From Streptomyces sp. NBC_01264 (GTDB taxonomy: Bacteria; Actinomycetota; Actinomycetes; Streptomycetales; Streptomycetaceae), in contig NZ_JAPEOX010000001.1 in NCBI RefSeq assembly GCF_026340675.1, positions 4,216,001 through 4,280,000 on the forward strand: 64,000 bases of DNA. Reading direction: 5' to 3'. The first letter of the stretch is position 1. Every line of letters begins with the position of its first letter. This document shows, one piece after another, positions 8,458 to 17,152 of the stretch. The translations under genes were made by a program, and so were the position numbers. The notes beneath the pieces were generated by a model. The model worked only from the letters and a program-made list of their open reading frames with translations, was not told the origin of the DNA and searched no databases.

Positions 8458-10728
8458 TCAGAGAGAGCCGTGGAAGGTGCGGTTCAGCACGTCGAGCTGC
8501 TGAGCGCGCGTGAGGCGGACGAAGTTCACCGCGTACCCGCTGACGCGGATGGTCAGCTGCGGGTAGTTCTCCGGGTGCTCCATGGCGTCCATGAGCGTGT
8601 CGCGGTTGAGCACGTTCACGTTCATGTGGAAGCCGTCGACCGCCATGTAGCCGTCGAGGACGCCCGCCAGGTTCTTGATCCGCTCCTCGGGGGTGCGGCC
8701 CAGGCCGTCGGGGGTGACGGTGTTGGTCAGCGAGATGCCGTCCTCGGCGTCCCCGTACGGGAGCTTCGCGACCGACAGCGCCGAGGTGACGTAGCCGTGG
8801 GTGTCGCGGCCGTTCATCGGGTTGGCGCCCGGGGAGAAGGGCTCGCCGGCGCGGCGTCCGTCCGGCGTGTTGCCGGTCTTCTTGCCGTAGACCACGTTCG
8901 AGGTGATGGTCAGCACCGACTGGGTGTGCTCGGCCTCGCGGTACGTCGGGTGCTTGCGGATCTTCTTCATGAACTCCTCGACCAGCCAGACGGCGATCGA
9001 GTCGACACGGTCGTCGTTGTTGCCGTACGCCGGGTAGTCGCCCTCGATGGTGTAGTCGGTGGCGAGGCCGGTCTCGTCGCGCACGGCCGTGACCTTGGCG
9101 TACTTGATGGCGGCCAGCGAGTCGGCGGCGACCGAGAGGCCGGCGATGCCGCAGGCCATCGTGCGGCGCACGTCGCGGTCGTGGAGCGCCATCTCGATGC
9201 GCTCGTAGGCGTACTTGTCGTGCATGTAGTGGATGACGTTCAGGGCGTGGACGTAGGTGTCGGCGAGCCATTCCATCTGCTCGTCGAACTTGGCCATGAC
9301 CTGGTCGTAGTCCAGCACCTCGGAGGTGAGGGCGCCGGTGGACGGGCCGACCTGGGCTCCGGACTTCTCGTCGCGGCCGCCGTTGATCGCGTAGAGGAGG
9401 GTCTTGGCGAGGTTCACGCGGGCGCCGAAGAACTGCATCTGCTTGCCGACCGGCATGGCCGAGACGCAGCAGGCGATGGCGGTGTCGTCGCCGAAGCGCG
9501 GGCGCATCAGCTCGTCGGACTCGTACTGCACCGAGGAGGTGTCGATCGAGACCCGGGCGCAGAACTCCTTGAAGCCCTGCGGCAGCTGGGGCGACCAGAA
9601 GACGGTCATGTTCGGCTCGGGGGCCGGGCCGAGGTTGTAGAGGGTGTGGAGGTAGCGGAACGAGGTCTTGGTGACCAGCGGACGGCCGTCCTCACCCATG
9701 CCGGCGATCGACTCGGTGACCCAGGTGGGGTCGCCGGAGAAGAGCTCGTCGTACTCGGGGGTGCGCAGGAAGCGGACGATGCGGAGCTTGATGATGAAGT
9801 CGTCGACCAGCTCCTGGGCCTGCTCCTCGGTGAGGATGCCGGCCTCGATGTCGCGCTGGAGGTAGACGTCGATGAAGGTGGAGGTGCGGCCGAGCGACAT
9901 GGCCGCGCCGTTCTGCTCCTTCACGGCGGCCAGGTACGCGAAGTACAGCCACTGGATGGCCTCGCGGCCGGTGGTGGCCGGGCCGGAGATGTCGCACCCG
10001 TAGGAGGCGGCCATCGCCTTGAGCTCGGCGAGGGCGCGGATCTGCTCGGAGAGCTCCTCGCGCAGGCGGATCGTCTCCTCCAGCGAGCGGTTGCCCGCGG
10101 GGAGGGAGTTGATCTCCTCCTTCTCCTCCTTCTTGACGGCGATGAGGCGGTCGACACCGTAGAGGGACACGCGGCGGTAGTCGCCGATGATGCGGCCGCG
10201 GCCGTACGCGTCCGGCAGGCCGGTCACGATGCCGGCCTTTCGGGCGGCGCGGATGTCGGGGGTGTACGCGTCGAAGACACCGGCGTTGTGGGTCTTGCGG
10301 TACTCCGTGAAGACCTTCTCCAGGTCGTCGGAGACCGGGTAGCCGTAGGTCTCCAGCGCGCCGGCGACCATGCGCCAGCCGCCGTAGGGCATGATCGCGC
10401 GCTTGAGCGGGGCGTCCGTCTGGAGGCCGACGATCAGGTCCTTGTCGCGGTCGATGTAACCGGGGGCATGCGCGGTGATCGACGACGGGATGTCGTAGGC
10501 GACGTCGTAGACGCCCTTCTCGCGCTCCTCCGGGAACTTGTCCGTGATCGCCTTCCACACGGCGGTGGTGCGCTCGGTGGGACCGGCGAGGAAGGTGTCG
10601 TCACCCTCGTACGGCGTGTAGTTCTGCTGGATGAAGTCGCGGACGTCGATGGCGTCGCGCCACAGGCCGCCCTTGAAGCCGTTCCAGGCTTCGCCGTTCT
10701 TCGTGGTTTCCGCAGGGGTGGCAGTCAT
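8458..10728 (-). CDS. pflB: Pyruvate formate-lyase (formate C-acetyltransferase)
   Basis: PflB converts pyruvate and CoA to acetyl-CoA and formate without producing NADH. All catalytic features are present in 756 residues: the adjacent cysteines C420-C421 ([13 protein letters not shown]) and the glycyl-radical loop RVSGYAVNF with G731, close to C418/C419 and G734 of the 760-residue E. coli enzyme. It therefore looks like true PFL rather than a diol dehydratase or choline lyase. The ATG at 10728 is preferred over GTG 10737 because GGAAGG is 8 bases upstream of it. A Rex-type operator lies about 180 bases upstream. PFL is rare in Streptomyces. Formate could feed the neighbouring molybdo-enzyme or be exported. 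Confidence 0.96.
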   Translation of the reverse strand: MTATPAETTKNGEAWNGFKGGLWRDAIDVRDFIQQNYTPYEGDDTFLAGPTERTTAVWKAITDKFPEEREKGVYDVAYDIPSSITAHAPGYIDRDKDLIVGLQTDAPLKRAIMPYGGWRMVAGALETYGYPVSDDLEKVFTEYRKTHNAGVFDAYTPDIRAARKAGIVTGLPDAYGRGRIIGDYRRVSLYGVDRLIAVKKEEKEEINSLPAGNRSLEETIRLREELSEQIRALAELKAMAASYGCDISGPATTGREAIQWLYFAYLAAVKEQNGAAMSLGRTSTFIDVYLQRDIEAGILTEEQAQELVDDFIIKLRIVRFLRTPEYDELFSGDPTWVTESIAGMGEDGRPLVTKTSFRYLHTLYNLGPAPEPNMTVFWSPQLPQGFKEFCARVSIDTSSVQYESDELMRPRFGDDTAIACCVSAMPVGKQMQFFGARVNLAKTLLYAINGGRDEKSGAQVGPSTGALTSEVLDYDQVMAKFDEQMEWLADTYVHALNVIHYMHDKYAYERIEMALHDRDVRRTMACGIAGLSVAADSLAAIKYAKVTAVRDETGLATDYTIEGDYPAYGNNDDRVDSIAVWLVEEFMKKIRKHPTYREAEHTQSVLTITSNVVYGKKTGNTPDGRRAGEPFSPGANPMNGRDTHGYVTSALSVAKLPYGDAEDGISLTNTVTPDGLGRTPEERIKNLAGVLDGYMAVDGFHMNVNVLNRDTLMDAMEHPENYPQLTIRVSGYAVNFVRLTRAQQLDVLNRTFHGSL

Positions 10729-10812
10729 CGCCCGCACCTTCCGATCGCCTCATTGCTTGCATCCATTGCACGCCTTTTGATCGATCATTTGGCGCCGCGT
10801 TGGTCCTGAGCT

Positions 10813-10829
10813 GGGGCCCGAAGGTCCCC
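10813..10829 (-). promoter_or_regulatory. DevR/OsdR-like box in pflB promoter (candidate)
   Basis: Read on the minus strand this is GGGGACCTTCGGGCCCC, an imperfect palindrome close to the GGGAC...GGCCC half-sites bound by DosR/DevR-type hypoxia regulators. It is centred about 93 bases upstream of the pflB start. A related GACCC/GGGG element lies just beside it (about 10838-10854). This is a pattern match only. Confidence 0.35.
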
Positions 10830-10901
10830 TGATCCCCAGCCCCAAGGGTCTCCCATCCCGGCTGACCTGGCACTTTGAGCAGGTCAAAGGTCCATCGTGC
10901 A

Positions 10902-10921
10902 CTTGTGAAAACTTTCACAAG
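10902..10921. promoter_or_regulatory. Rex-type (NADH/NAD redox) operator upstream of pflB
   Basis: The sequence fits TTGTGAA-N4-TTCACAA with no mismatch, the operator described for the Rex repressor of Streptomyces coelicolor. The arms extend to 9 bp each. It lies between the end of the dicarboxylate carrier gene and pflB, about 180 bases upstream of the pflB start. Rex controls pfl genes in several Gram-positive bacteria. The same bases also fit the CRP consensus TGTGA-N6-TCACA, so CRP is an alternative binder. Confidence 0.7.
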
Positions 10922-10955
10922 ATTCTCGAAAAGACGACCCTGGAGGCTTGACCGG

Positions 10956-12269
10956 TCAGATGATCTGAACCAGAGCGAAGCCTGTGGATACCGCGACGCA
11001 CGTGGTGATCAGGCCGGGCAGCATGAAGGAGTGGTTGACGACGAAGCGGCCGACCCGGGTGGTGCCGGTCCTGTCGAAGTTGATCGCCGCGATGAAGGTG
11101 CCGTAGGTGGGGAGGAGGAAGTAGCCGTTCACGGCGGGCCACATCGCGATGAGGAGGGGGGCCGGGATACCGAGGGCGAGCCCGAGGGGCATCAGCGCCT
11201 TGGTGGTCGTGGCCTGGCTGAACAGCAGCGCGGAGAGGAGCAGCAGCATGATCGCGAAGAACCAGGGGTGGTCCTGCGCGACCCCGCCGAGCGCACCGGT
11301 GATCCGGGCCTCGTTGGCGCCGATGAAGGACAGCCCCAGCCAGGACAGTCCGAAGACGCCGATGACGGCGACGAGCCCGGACTTGGCCACGTCCGTGCCG
11401 GGTATGCGCTTGGCGTCGACCTTGCACAGCAGCAGGATCAGGGCGGCCACGGCCATCATGAGGATCTCGATGGTGGCGGGCATCGAGAGCGGGCCCTTGG
11501 CCGTCTCGGGGCGCAGCGCCGGGAAGAGACCGCTGAGGACGACCGCCACGGTCCCGCCGAGGAAGAGGTACGCGGACCAGCGCGCCCGCGGCCGCAGCGG
11601 CGGGGCGGCCTCGGCCGGGGCGGGGGCCTCGATCTCGCCGGCGGCCAGCCGGCGCAGGTACTCGGTGTCCTGCCCGAGCTCCTTGCCGATCCGGGACTGC
11701 ACGGTGGCCGCCACGACCACGCCCAGCAGGGTCGACGGCACGGCGACGGCCATGATCCGGGGCAGGTTCCAGCCGTCCCCGTCGAACATCACGATCATGG
11801 CCGCCATGGCGGCGGAGACGGGTGAGGCAGTGATACCGAAGGTGGCCGCGATGGAGGAGACGGCGATGGGCCGCTCCGGGCGGACGCCTCCCTCGCGGGC
11901 CACGTCGTGGATCACGGGGAGCAGGGGGTAGAAGACGTGCGCCGTGCCGGCGCCCAGGGTGAAGGCCCAGGACACCAGGGGAGCCACGTAGACGACACGG
12001 CTGGGTTTGCGGCGGATCGCCTTCTCTGCGAGCCCGACCAGGTAGTCGATGCCGCCCGCGGCCTCCATCGCGGCGGCCGCCATGATCACCGCGAGGATGA
12101 TCAGCATCACGTCCACGATGCCCGAGGTGTCGGCGGGGGTGACCCCGAAGAACGTCGCGAGCACGAACACCCCGACGGCGCCCCAGAGCCCCATGGCCAC
12201 CCCGCCCTTGCGGGACCCGAGAGCGATGGCCGCCACCATGACGGCGAGTTGCAGGAACATGCCGAGCAC
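10956..12269 (-). CDS. Anaerobic C4-dicarboxylate transporter (DcuA/DcuB family)
   Basis: This integral membrane carrier of 437 residues has about ten or more helices and probably exchanges fumarate, succinate, malate or aspartate. The sequence shows the Dcu family pattern: an N-terminal MLGMFLQLAVMVAAIALGSRKGG segment, the GAGTAHVFYPLLPVI and ASPVSAAMAAM motifs, and a C-terminal half with SQATTTKALMPLG. The GTG at 12269 is preferred because AAAGG is 8 bases upstream; an internal ATG lies at 12260. Dcu carriers serve fumarate respiration or aspartate uptake in facultative anaerobes. Its place between pflB and narK on the same strand supports a role in low-oxygen metabolism. Substrate is not determinable from sequence alone. 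Confidence 0.88.
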   Translation of the reverse strand: MLGMFLQLAVMVAAIALGSRKGGVAMGLWGAVGVFVLATFFGVTPADTSGIVDVMLIILAVIMAAAAMEAAGGIDYLVGLAEKAIRRKPSRVVYVAPLVSWAFTLGAGTAHVFYPLLPVIHDVAREGGVRPERPIAVSSIAATFGITASPVSAAMAAMIVMFDGDGWNLPRIMAVAVPSTLLGVVVAATVQSRIGKELGQDTEYLRRLAAGEIEAPAPAEAAPPLRPRARWSAYLFLGGTVAVVLSGLFPALRPETAKGPLSMPATIEILMMAVAALILLLCKVDAKRIPGTDVAKSGLVAVIGVFGLSWLGLSFIGANEARITGALGGVAQDHPWFFAIMLLLLSALLFSQATTTKALMPLGLALGIPAPLLIAMWPAVNGYFLLPTYGTFIAAINFDRTGTTRVGRFVVNHSFMLPGLITTCVAVSTGFALVQII

Positions 12270-12360
12270 GGGCGCGGCCTTTCAGTGTCGGTGCGGAGGC
12301 GCGGGGATCCGGGGGCCGGCCTGCGGCAACGGCGTGGCGGTCGACCGCGGGCCTGGCCGA

Positions 12361-12424
12361 ATCCAGCCCCGCCGGCGTTTGAGGCGCCGTGTCCGGGGCG
12401 CGGGGTTTGGTGCGGAGCCCCAGG
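12361..12424 (+). repeat. Dispersed GC-rich extragenic repeat, copy A
   Basis: It contains the core ATCCAGCCCCGCCGGCGTTTGAGG followed by a GC-rich tail (core given in pieces: ATCCAGCCCC, GCCGGCG, TTTGAGG). It lies in the 226-bp gap between the second narK and the dicarboxylate carrier. Related copies are at 19045, 31931, 49681 and 54747. Confidence 0.7.
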
Positions 12425-12495
12425 AAGCCCGGGCGCGGTCGGGTTGCCGCTCGCGCAGCGACCCCGCACCCGGGCTGACCAGCCAGGGCTCCCGG

Positions 12496-13917
12496 TTAGC
12501 TGGGCGCCTCCGCGCCCTTGCGGGCGTAGAACCACCAGGCCACGATGACGCAGCTGGCGTAGAAGGCGACGAAGCCCCACATCGCGCTGGTCACGGCGAA
12601 GTTGGCGAACATCGCCGGGATGAAGAAGAAGCCGTAGGCGGCGATGGCCGCGGTGAAACCGGTCACCGCGCCCGACTCGATCTCGGCCTGCTTCAGCCCC
12701 TTCGCGTACTCGGGGGTGCCCTCGGTCAGGCCCGCGAGGTGCTGGCCGCGGAAGATGACCGGGATCTGGCGGAAGGTCGAGCCGTTGCCGATGCCGGAGA
12801 AGAAGAACGCCGACAGGAAGCAGAAGAAGAAGCCGTAGAAGGAGCCCTGGTCGGAGCCCGCCGGAAGGAAGGTGATCACGCCGATGATGGAGGCGCCCAT
12901 GCCCACGAAGGACAGGATCGTCACCCGCGCGCCGCCGAACTTGTCGGCGATCCAGCCGCCGGCCCAGCGGGCCAGCGCGCCGAGCGCCGGGCCCATCCAG
13001 GCGTAGGTGGCCACGGAGTACGCCGGGAAGGTCGTCTTGATCAGCAGCGGGAGGGCCGCCGCGAAGCCGATGAAGGAGCCGAAGGTGCCGACGTAGAGCC
13101 AGGTCATCAGCCAGTTGTGCTTGCGCTTGAAGATGATCTTCTGCTGGCTGAAGGGGGTGGAGGCGACCTTCAGGTCGTTCTGGCCGAACCAGGCGATGGC
13201 AGCGAGGACGATCAGGACCGGCACCCAGACGAAGGCGGCGTTCTGGAGGTAGATCTCCGAGCCGTCGGCCTTCTTCTGGCCCGAGCCGATCGCCAGCACC
13301 GAGGTGGTGATCAGGATCGGGGTGAGCAGCTGGACCACGGAGACGCCCAGGTTGCCCAGGCCTCCGTTGATGCCGGTCGCGTTGCCCTTCTCCTGCTTCG
13401 GGTAGAAGAAGCCGATGTTGGCCAGGGAGGAGGAGAAGTTGGCGCCGCCGATGCCGCAGAGCGCGGCGATGGCGACCAGCGTGGTGTACGAGGTGGTGGG
13501 GTCCTGCACCGCGAAGCCCAGCCACAGCAGCGGCACGATCAGGATGACCGTGGAGACCGCGGTGAAGCGGCGCTGGCCGATCATCGGGCCGATGAAGGTG
13601 TACAGGATGCGGGCGGTGCCGCCCGTGATGCCGGGAACCGCCGTCAGCCAGAACAGCTGCGACTGCGAGAAGCCGAAGCCGACGTCCTTGAGGTTGGTCG
13701 CCGTGATGCTCCAGACCTGCCAGACCACGAAGGCCACCAGCAGGGCGGGCACCGCGATCCACAGGTTGCGGGTGGCGACCTTCTTGCCGGTGGTCTGCCA
13801 GAAGGACGGGTCCTCCGGCGTCCACTCGGTGATGGTGCGACCGGGGCGGTACTGCGCCGGATCGGGCGCCTGCACCCGGGCGGTGGCCGCGCGCGCGTCC
13901 TGCTTGGCGGAACTCAT
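12496..13917 (-). CDS. narK: NarK-type nitrate/nitrite MFS transporter (copy 2)
   Basis: This second 12-helix NarK paralogue (473 residues) is very similar to the product of 899-2332. It carries the same GIGGANFSSSLANIGFFYP and GGLGNLGVSVVQLL nitrate signatures and the same SFRQ/GNGSTFRQIPVIF loop. The ATG at 13917 has only a short AGGA ribosome site. It sits just downstream of nirBD on the same strand, separated by a probable terminator hairpin, so it can be read on its own. The gene pairing (copy 1 with the molybdo-enzyme, copy 2 with nitrite reductase) suggests division of labour, for example nitrate uptake versus nitrite handling. Which substrate each prefers cannot be read from the sequence. 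Confidence 0.92.
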   Translation of the reverse strand: MSSAKQDARAATARVQAPDPAQYRPGRTITEWTPEDPSFWQTTGKKVATRNLWIAVPALLVAFVVWQVWSITATNLKDVGFGFSQSQLFWLTAVPGITGGTARILYTFIGPMIGQRRFTAVSTVILIVPLLWLGFAVQDPTTSYTTLVAIAALCGIGGANFSSSLANIGFFYPKQEKGNATGINGGLGNLGVSVVQLLTPILITTSVLAIGSGQKKADGSEIYLQNAAFVWVPVLIVLAAIAWFGQNDLKVASTPFSQQKIIFKRKHNWLMTWLYVGTFGSFIGFAAALPLLIKTTFPAYSVATYAWMGPALGALARWAGGWIADKFGGARVTILSFVGMGASIIGVITFLPAGSDQGSFYGFFFCFLSAFFFSGIGNGSTFRQIPVIFRGQHLAGLTEGTPEYAKGLKQAEIESGAVTGFTAAIAAYGFFFIPAMFANFAVTSAMWGFVAFYASCVIVAWWFYARKGAEAPS

Positions 13918-13924
13918 GGGATGT

Positions 13925-13954
13925 CCTGAAAGTTCGAAGGGGCCTGAATGTTCG
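13925..13954. repeat. Direct repeat in narK copy 2 leader
   Basis: CCTGAAAGTTCG (13925-13936) and CCTGAATGTTCG (13943-13954) are 12-bp direct repeats with one mismatch and an 18-bp period, just upstream of the narK start at 13917. They could be a regulator site or a leader element. Confidence 0.4.
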
Positions 13955-14037
13955 GAGGGTTGTGAAAATGAAGCTGAAAGCCCTGACCTTCTTAGGGTCC
14001 GCCTACAGGGGCGCCCCACATCAGGGGAGAACGTCGC

Positions 14038-14068
14038 GTGGGCGACAGGACAAGGTCCCATCGCCCAC
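14038..14068 (-). terminator. Hairpin after nirBD (terminator, or regulator site)
   Basis: GTGGGCGA pairs with TCGCCCAC, and an inner GGAC pairs with GTCC across an AAG loop. It starts 29 bases past the nirBD stop. The inner part, read on the minus strand as GGGACCTTGTCC, also resembles a DevR-type box about 130 bases upstream of narK copy 2, so it may do either or both jobs. Confidence 0.6.
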
Positions 14069-14096
14069 AGTGCGTTCGTACGTCGCCCGCGGAGTC

Positions 14097-16883
14097 CTAG
14101 GCCTTGAGCTCCACCAGCGGCAGGGACACCTCGGGGTCGTCCAGGCAGATGCCGGTCCGCAGGTCGAAGACCTGCTTGTGCATCGGCGAGGCCACGACGG
14201 GCACCCCGTCGCGCGAGCCCATGATGCCGTTTGCGATCACGTCGGCGCCCGAGAATGGGTCCCGGTTGGAGACCGCGTAGACCTCGCCCGCACGGTCCTT
14301 GAAGACCGCCGCCTCGGTACCGTCCGGCAGCACCGCGGTCCGGCCGCGGCCCGGCTCCAGCGACTGCGCCGCGCCTTCGGCGCCCTCGGCCGTCCCGAAG
14401 TCCACGGTCCCGAAGCGCTCCAGCGCCGCCGGGTCCTCCAGGACCGCGGACCACTCGTCCTCGTACGCCGACACGTGGCGCTCCATCTGCGCCTCCAGCT
14501 CCGCGCAGATGCCGAGCGAGTCCTCGATCAGGACGGCCTTCAGGTGGTCCAGGCCCGCGCCGCTGCCACCGAGCCGCTCCAGCCAGGCCGACGTCCGTTC
14601 CAGGCGCTCGCCGGTGCGGATGTAGTACATGAGGAACCGGTCGAGCAGCGCGAAGAGTTCGGCGGTGTTCAGGTCCGAGGCCAGCAGGTCGGCGTGGCGC
14701 GGGGTCGCGCCGCCGTTGCCGCTGACGTACAGGTTCCAGCCGTTGGCGGTGGCGATGACGCCGATGTCCTTGCCCCGCGCCTCCGCGCACTCGCGCAGGC
14801 AGCCCGAGACGCCGCCCTTGAACTTGTGCGGGGTGCGCAGACCCCGGTAGCGCAGCTCCAGGTCGATGGCGAGCTGGATGGAGTCGCCCTGGCCGAAGCG
14901 GCAGAAGCGGGCTCCCACGCAGGACTTCACCGCGCGCAGGGACTTCCCGTACGCCTGCCCGGACTCGAACCCGGCGCCGCCCAGGCGCCGCCAGATATCG
15001 GGCAGCTGCTCCTTCCTGACCCCGAAGAGGCCGATGCGCTGGGCTCCGGTGATCTTCGTGTAGAGGCCGTAGTCCCGGGCCACCTCGCCCAGCGCGATGA
15101 CCTGCGCGGCCGTGATCTCGCCGCCGGCGACCCTCGGGATCACCGAGTAGGTGCCGTCCTTCTGGAGGTTGGCGAGGAAGAGATCGTTGGAGTCCTGCAG
15201 GGCCGCCTGCTCGCCCGCGAGGATGTGTCCGATGCCGAGGTCGGGGGCAAGGGTGCCGAGCACGTTCGCGACCACCGGCTTGCAGACGGCGCAGCCCTCG
15301 CCACCCTCGCCGTAGGACTCCAGCAGCTCGCTGAAGCTTCGGATGCGCTCGGTGCGGATCTTCTCGTAGATCTCCGCCCGGGTCAGGGTGAAGTGCTCGC
15401 ACAGCCCGCGCGGCTTCTCGATCCCCGCCGCGGCCAGTTCGGCGTCCAGGACCGCCTGCAGCGTGCCGATGCAGCCGCCGCAGCCCGTGCCGGCCTTGGT
15501 GCACTTCTTGATGCCGCCGATGTCGGTGAGGGACTCCGCGACGACCGCCTCGCGCACCCGCCCCTTGGTGACGTTGTGGCAGCTGCACACGACCGCGTCA
15601 TCGGGCAGCGCGTCCGCGCCGGGCAGCGCCACGCCGTCGGTCGACGGCAGGATGAAGGCCTCCGGCGGGGCCGGGAGCTGCCGGCCGGCGTGCGGCTTCA
15701 GCGAGCCGTACGCCTCCGCGTCGCCGACCAGGATGCCGCCGAGCAGCGCGCCGTCGGGGCCCAGCAGCAGCTTCTTGTAGACGCCCTCGCGGGCGTCGGA
15801 GAAGACCACGGAGACGGCCCCGTCGCGGCCCTCGGGGGCGAAGGGGTCGCCGAAGGAGGCCACGTCGGCGCCCATCAGCTTGAGCTTGGTGGATGTGTCG
15901 GCCCCGGTGAAGGTCAGCTTGCCGGCGCCCGCGAGGGCCTCCGCGACGGTCTCGGCCATCTGGTAGCCCGGCGCGACCAGCCCGTACACCTTGCCGTCGA
16001 CGGTCTGCGCGCACTCGCCGATCGCGTAGACGTACGGGTCGCTGGTGCGGCAGTGGCCGTCCACGACGACCCCGCCGCGGTCGCCCACGGCCAGGCCGCA
16101 CTCGCGGGCGAGGCGGTCGCGCGGCCGCACACCGGCCGAGAAGACGACGACGTCGGAGCCGATCTCCTCGCCGCTGGTCAGCCGGAGCGCCTGGGCCCGC
16201 CCGTCGGGGTGGATCTGCACGCCGGCCGCGCCGACGCCCGTGTGCACGGCGACGCCCATGGATTCGATGGTGGCCCGGAGCGCGGCCGCGCCGCCGTCGT
16301 CCACCTGCAGCGGCATCAGCCGGGGCGCGAACTCCACGACGTGCGTGGCCAGTCCGAGGGTGCGCAGGGCGCCCGCCGCCTCCAGGCCGAGGAGCCCGCC
16401 GCCGATGACGACACCGGTACGGACCCCGGGGTCCGCGGCGTACGCGGTGAGGGCCTCGACGTCGTCGAGCGTGCGGTACGTGAAGCAGCCCTCGGCGTCG
16501 GCGCCGTCGATCGGCGGTACGAAGGGGTAGGAGCCGGTCGCCAGCACGAGCGCGTCGTAGGGGAGCACGTCTCCGGAGCGGGCCGTGACCTTGCGGGCGG
16601 CGGTGTCGATCAGCTCCGCCGGGTCGCCGAGGCGCAGGTCGATGCCGTACTTCTCCAGGAAGCCGGGCTCGACCAGGGACAGCTCCTCGCCGGTGGAGCC
16701 GGTGAAGGCCGCCGACAGGTGGACGCGGTCATAGGCCGGGCGCTCCTCCTCCGCGAGGACGGTGACCTGCCAGCCGCCGCGTTCGGGGCGGGTCGGGTCG
16801 GCGAGCGCGTCACGCTCGGCGAGCACCTCCAGCAGGCGGTGACCCACCATGCCGTGGCCGATGACAACCAGCGTCTGCCCCAT
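14097..16883 (-). CDS. nirB: Fused NAD(P)H nitrite reductase NirB-NirD
   Basis: The enzyme reduces nitrite to ammonium in the cytoplasm using NAD(P)H, FAD, iron-sulfur clusters and siroheme. Domain order in 928 residues: FAD/NAD pyridine-nucleotide oxidoreductase (VVIGHGMVGHRL start, about 1-320), BFD-like [2Fe-2S] region (CSCHNV...GTGCGGC), nitrite/sulfite reductase domains with siroheme/cluster cysteines (CVGARFC and GVSGCLREC), and a C-terminal NirD-like Rieske fold (EVYAVSNRDPFSGA...SPMHKQVFDLRTG) that lacks the Cys/His ligands, as is normal for NirD. E. coli has NirB (847 aa) and NirD as separate proteins; here they are fused. The ATG at 16883 has GGAG 8 bases upstream. A divergent sirohydrochlorin chelatase gene could supply the siroheme. 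Confidence 0.95.
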   Translation of the reverse strand: MGQTLVVIGHGMVGHRLLEVLAERDALADPTRPERGGWQVTVLAEEERPAYDRVHLSAAFTGSTGEELSLVEPGFLEKYGIDLRLGDPAELIDTAARKVTARSGDVLPYDALVLATGSYPFVPPIDGADAEGCFTYRTLDDVEALTAYAADPGVRTGVVIGGGLLGLEAAGALRTLGLATHVVEFAPRLMPLQVDDGGAAALRATIESMGVAVHTGVGAAGVQIHPDGRAQALRLTSGEEIGSDVVVFSAGVRPRDRLARECGLAVGDRGGVVVDGHCRTSDPYVYAIGECAQTVDGKVYGLVAPGYQMAETVAEALAGAGKLTFTGADTSTKLKLMGADVASFGDPFAPEGRDGAVSVVFSDAREGVYKKLLLGPDGALLGGILVGDAEAYGSLKPHAGRQLPAPPEAFILPSTDGVALPGADALPDDAVVCSCHNVTKGRVREAVVAESLTDIGGIKKCTKAGTGCGGCIGTLQAVLDAELAAAGIEKPRGLCEHFTLTRAEIYEKIRTERIRSFSELLESYGEGGEGCAVCKPVVANVLGTLAPDLGIGHILAGEQAALQDSNDLFLANLQKDGTYSVIPRVAGGEITAAQVIALGEVARDYGLYTKITGAQRIGLFGVRKEQLPDIWRRLGGAGFESGQAYGKSLRAVKSCVGARFCRFGQGDSIQLAIDLELRYRGLRTPHKFKGGVSGCLRECAEARGKDIGVIATANGWNLYVSGNGGATPRHADLLASDLNTAELFALLDRFLMYYIRTGERLERTSAWLERLGGSGAGLDHLKAVLIEDSLGICAELEAQMERHVSAYEDEWSAVLEDPAALERFGTVDFGTAEGAEGAAQSLEPGRGRTAVLPDGTEAAVFKDRAGEVYAVSNRDPFSGADVIANGIMGSRDGVPVVASPMHKQVFDLRTGICLDDPEVSLPLVELKA

Positions 16884-17048
16884 GGATCTCACTCCGTGTC
16901 CCTTGCCGCGCGGTCCCGGGGCGGCCAGGGCGGCCGGGCGAGGACATCACGCGTGCATGCGTTCCGACTCTTCGACGGTAGGTCGGCGGCGCGGCCCCGA
17001 ACGCCCGAAAAGGACCCCTGGGGACGGGGAAACGACCCTTTCCACACA

Positions 17049-17083
17049 GGACCTCCGGCCCGCCCCGTGGGCCCTTGGCCAGG
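17049..17083. promoter_or_regulatory. DevR/OsdR-like half-palindromes between nirBD and the chelatase gene
   Basis: The 269-bp divergent region holds GGACCTCCGGCCC (17049-17061) and GGGCCCTTGGCC (from 17069). Both resemble the GGGACC-N3-GGCCC pattern of DosR/DevR-type sites and the element upstream of pflB. No clear -10/-35 pair was found. Candidate only. Confidence 0.35.
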
Positions 17084-17152
17084 CTGCCCCGGGCCCGCAC
17101 CGGGCCTAGCGTGGGAGGGGGACCCACGGGGTGGATCAGGGAGGCAGACCAC

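Noticed and set aside
8470..10809. 779-residue plus-strand frame opposite pflB
   Set aside because: It is antisense to a gene with all catalytic residues of PFL and its composition is that of a shadow frame.
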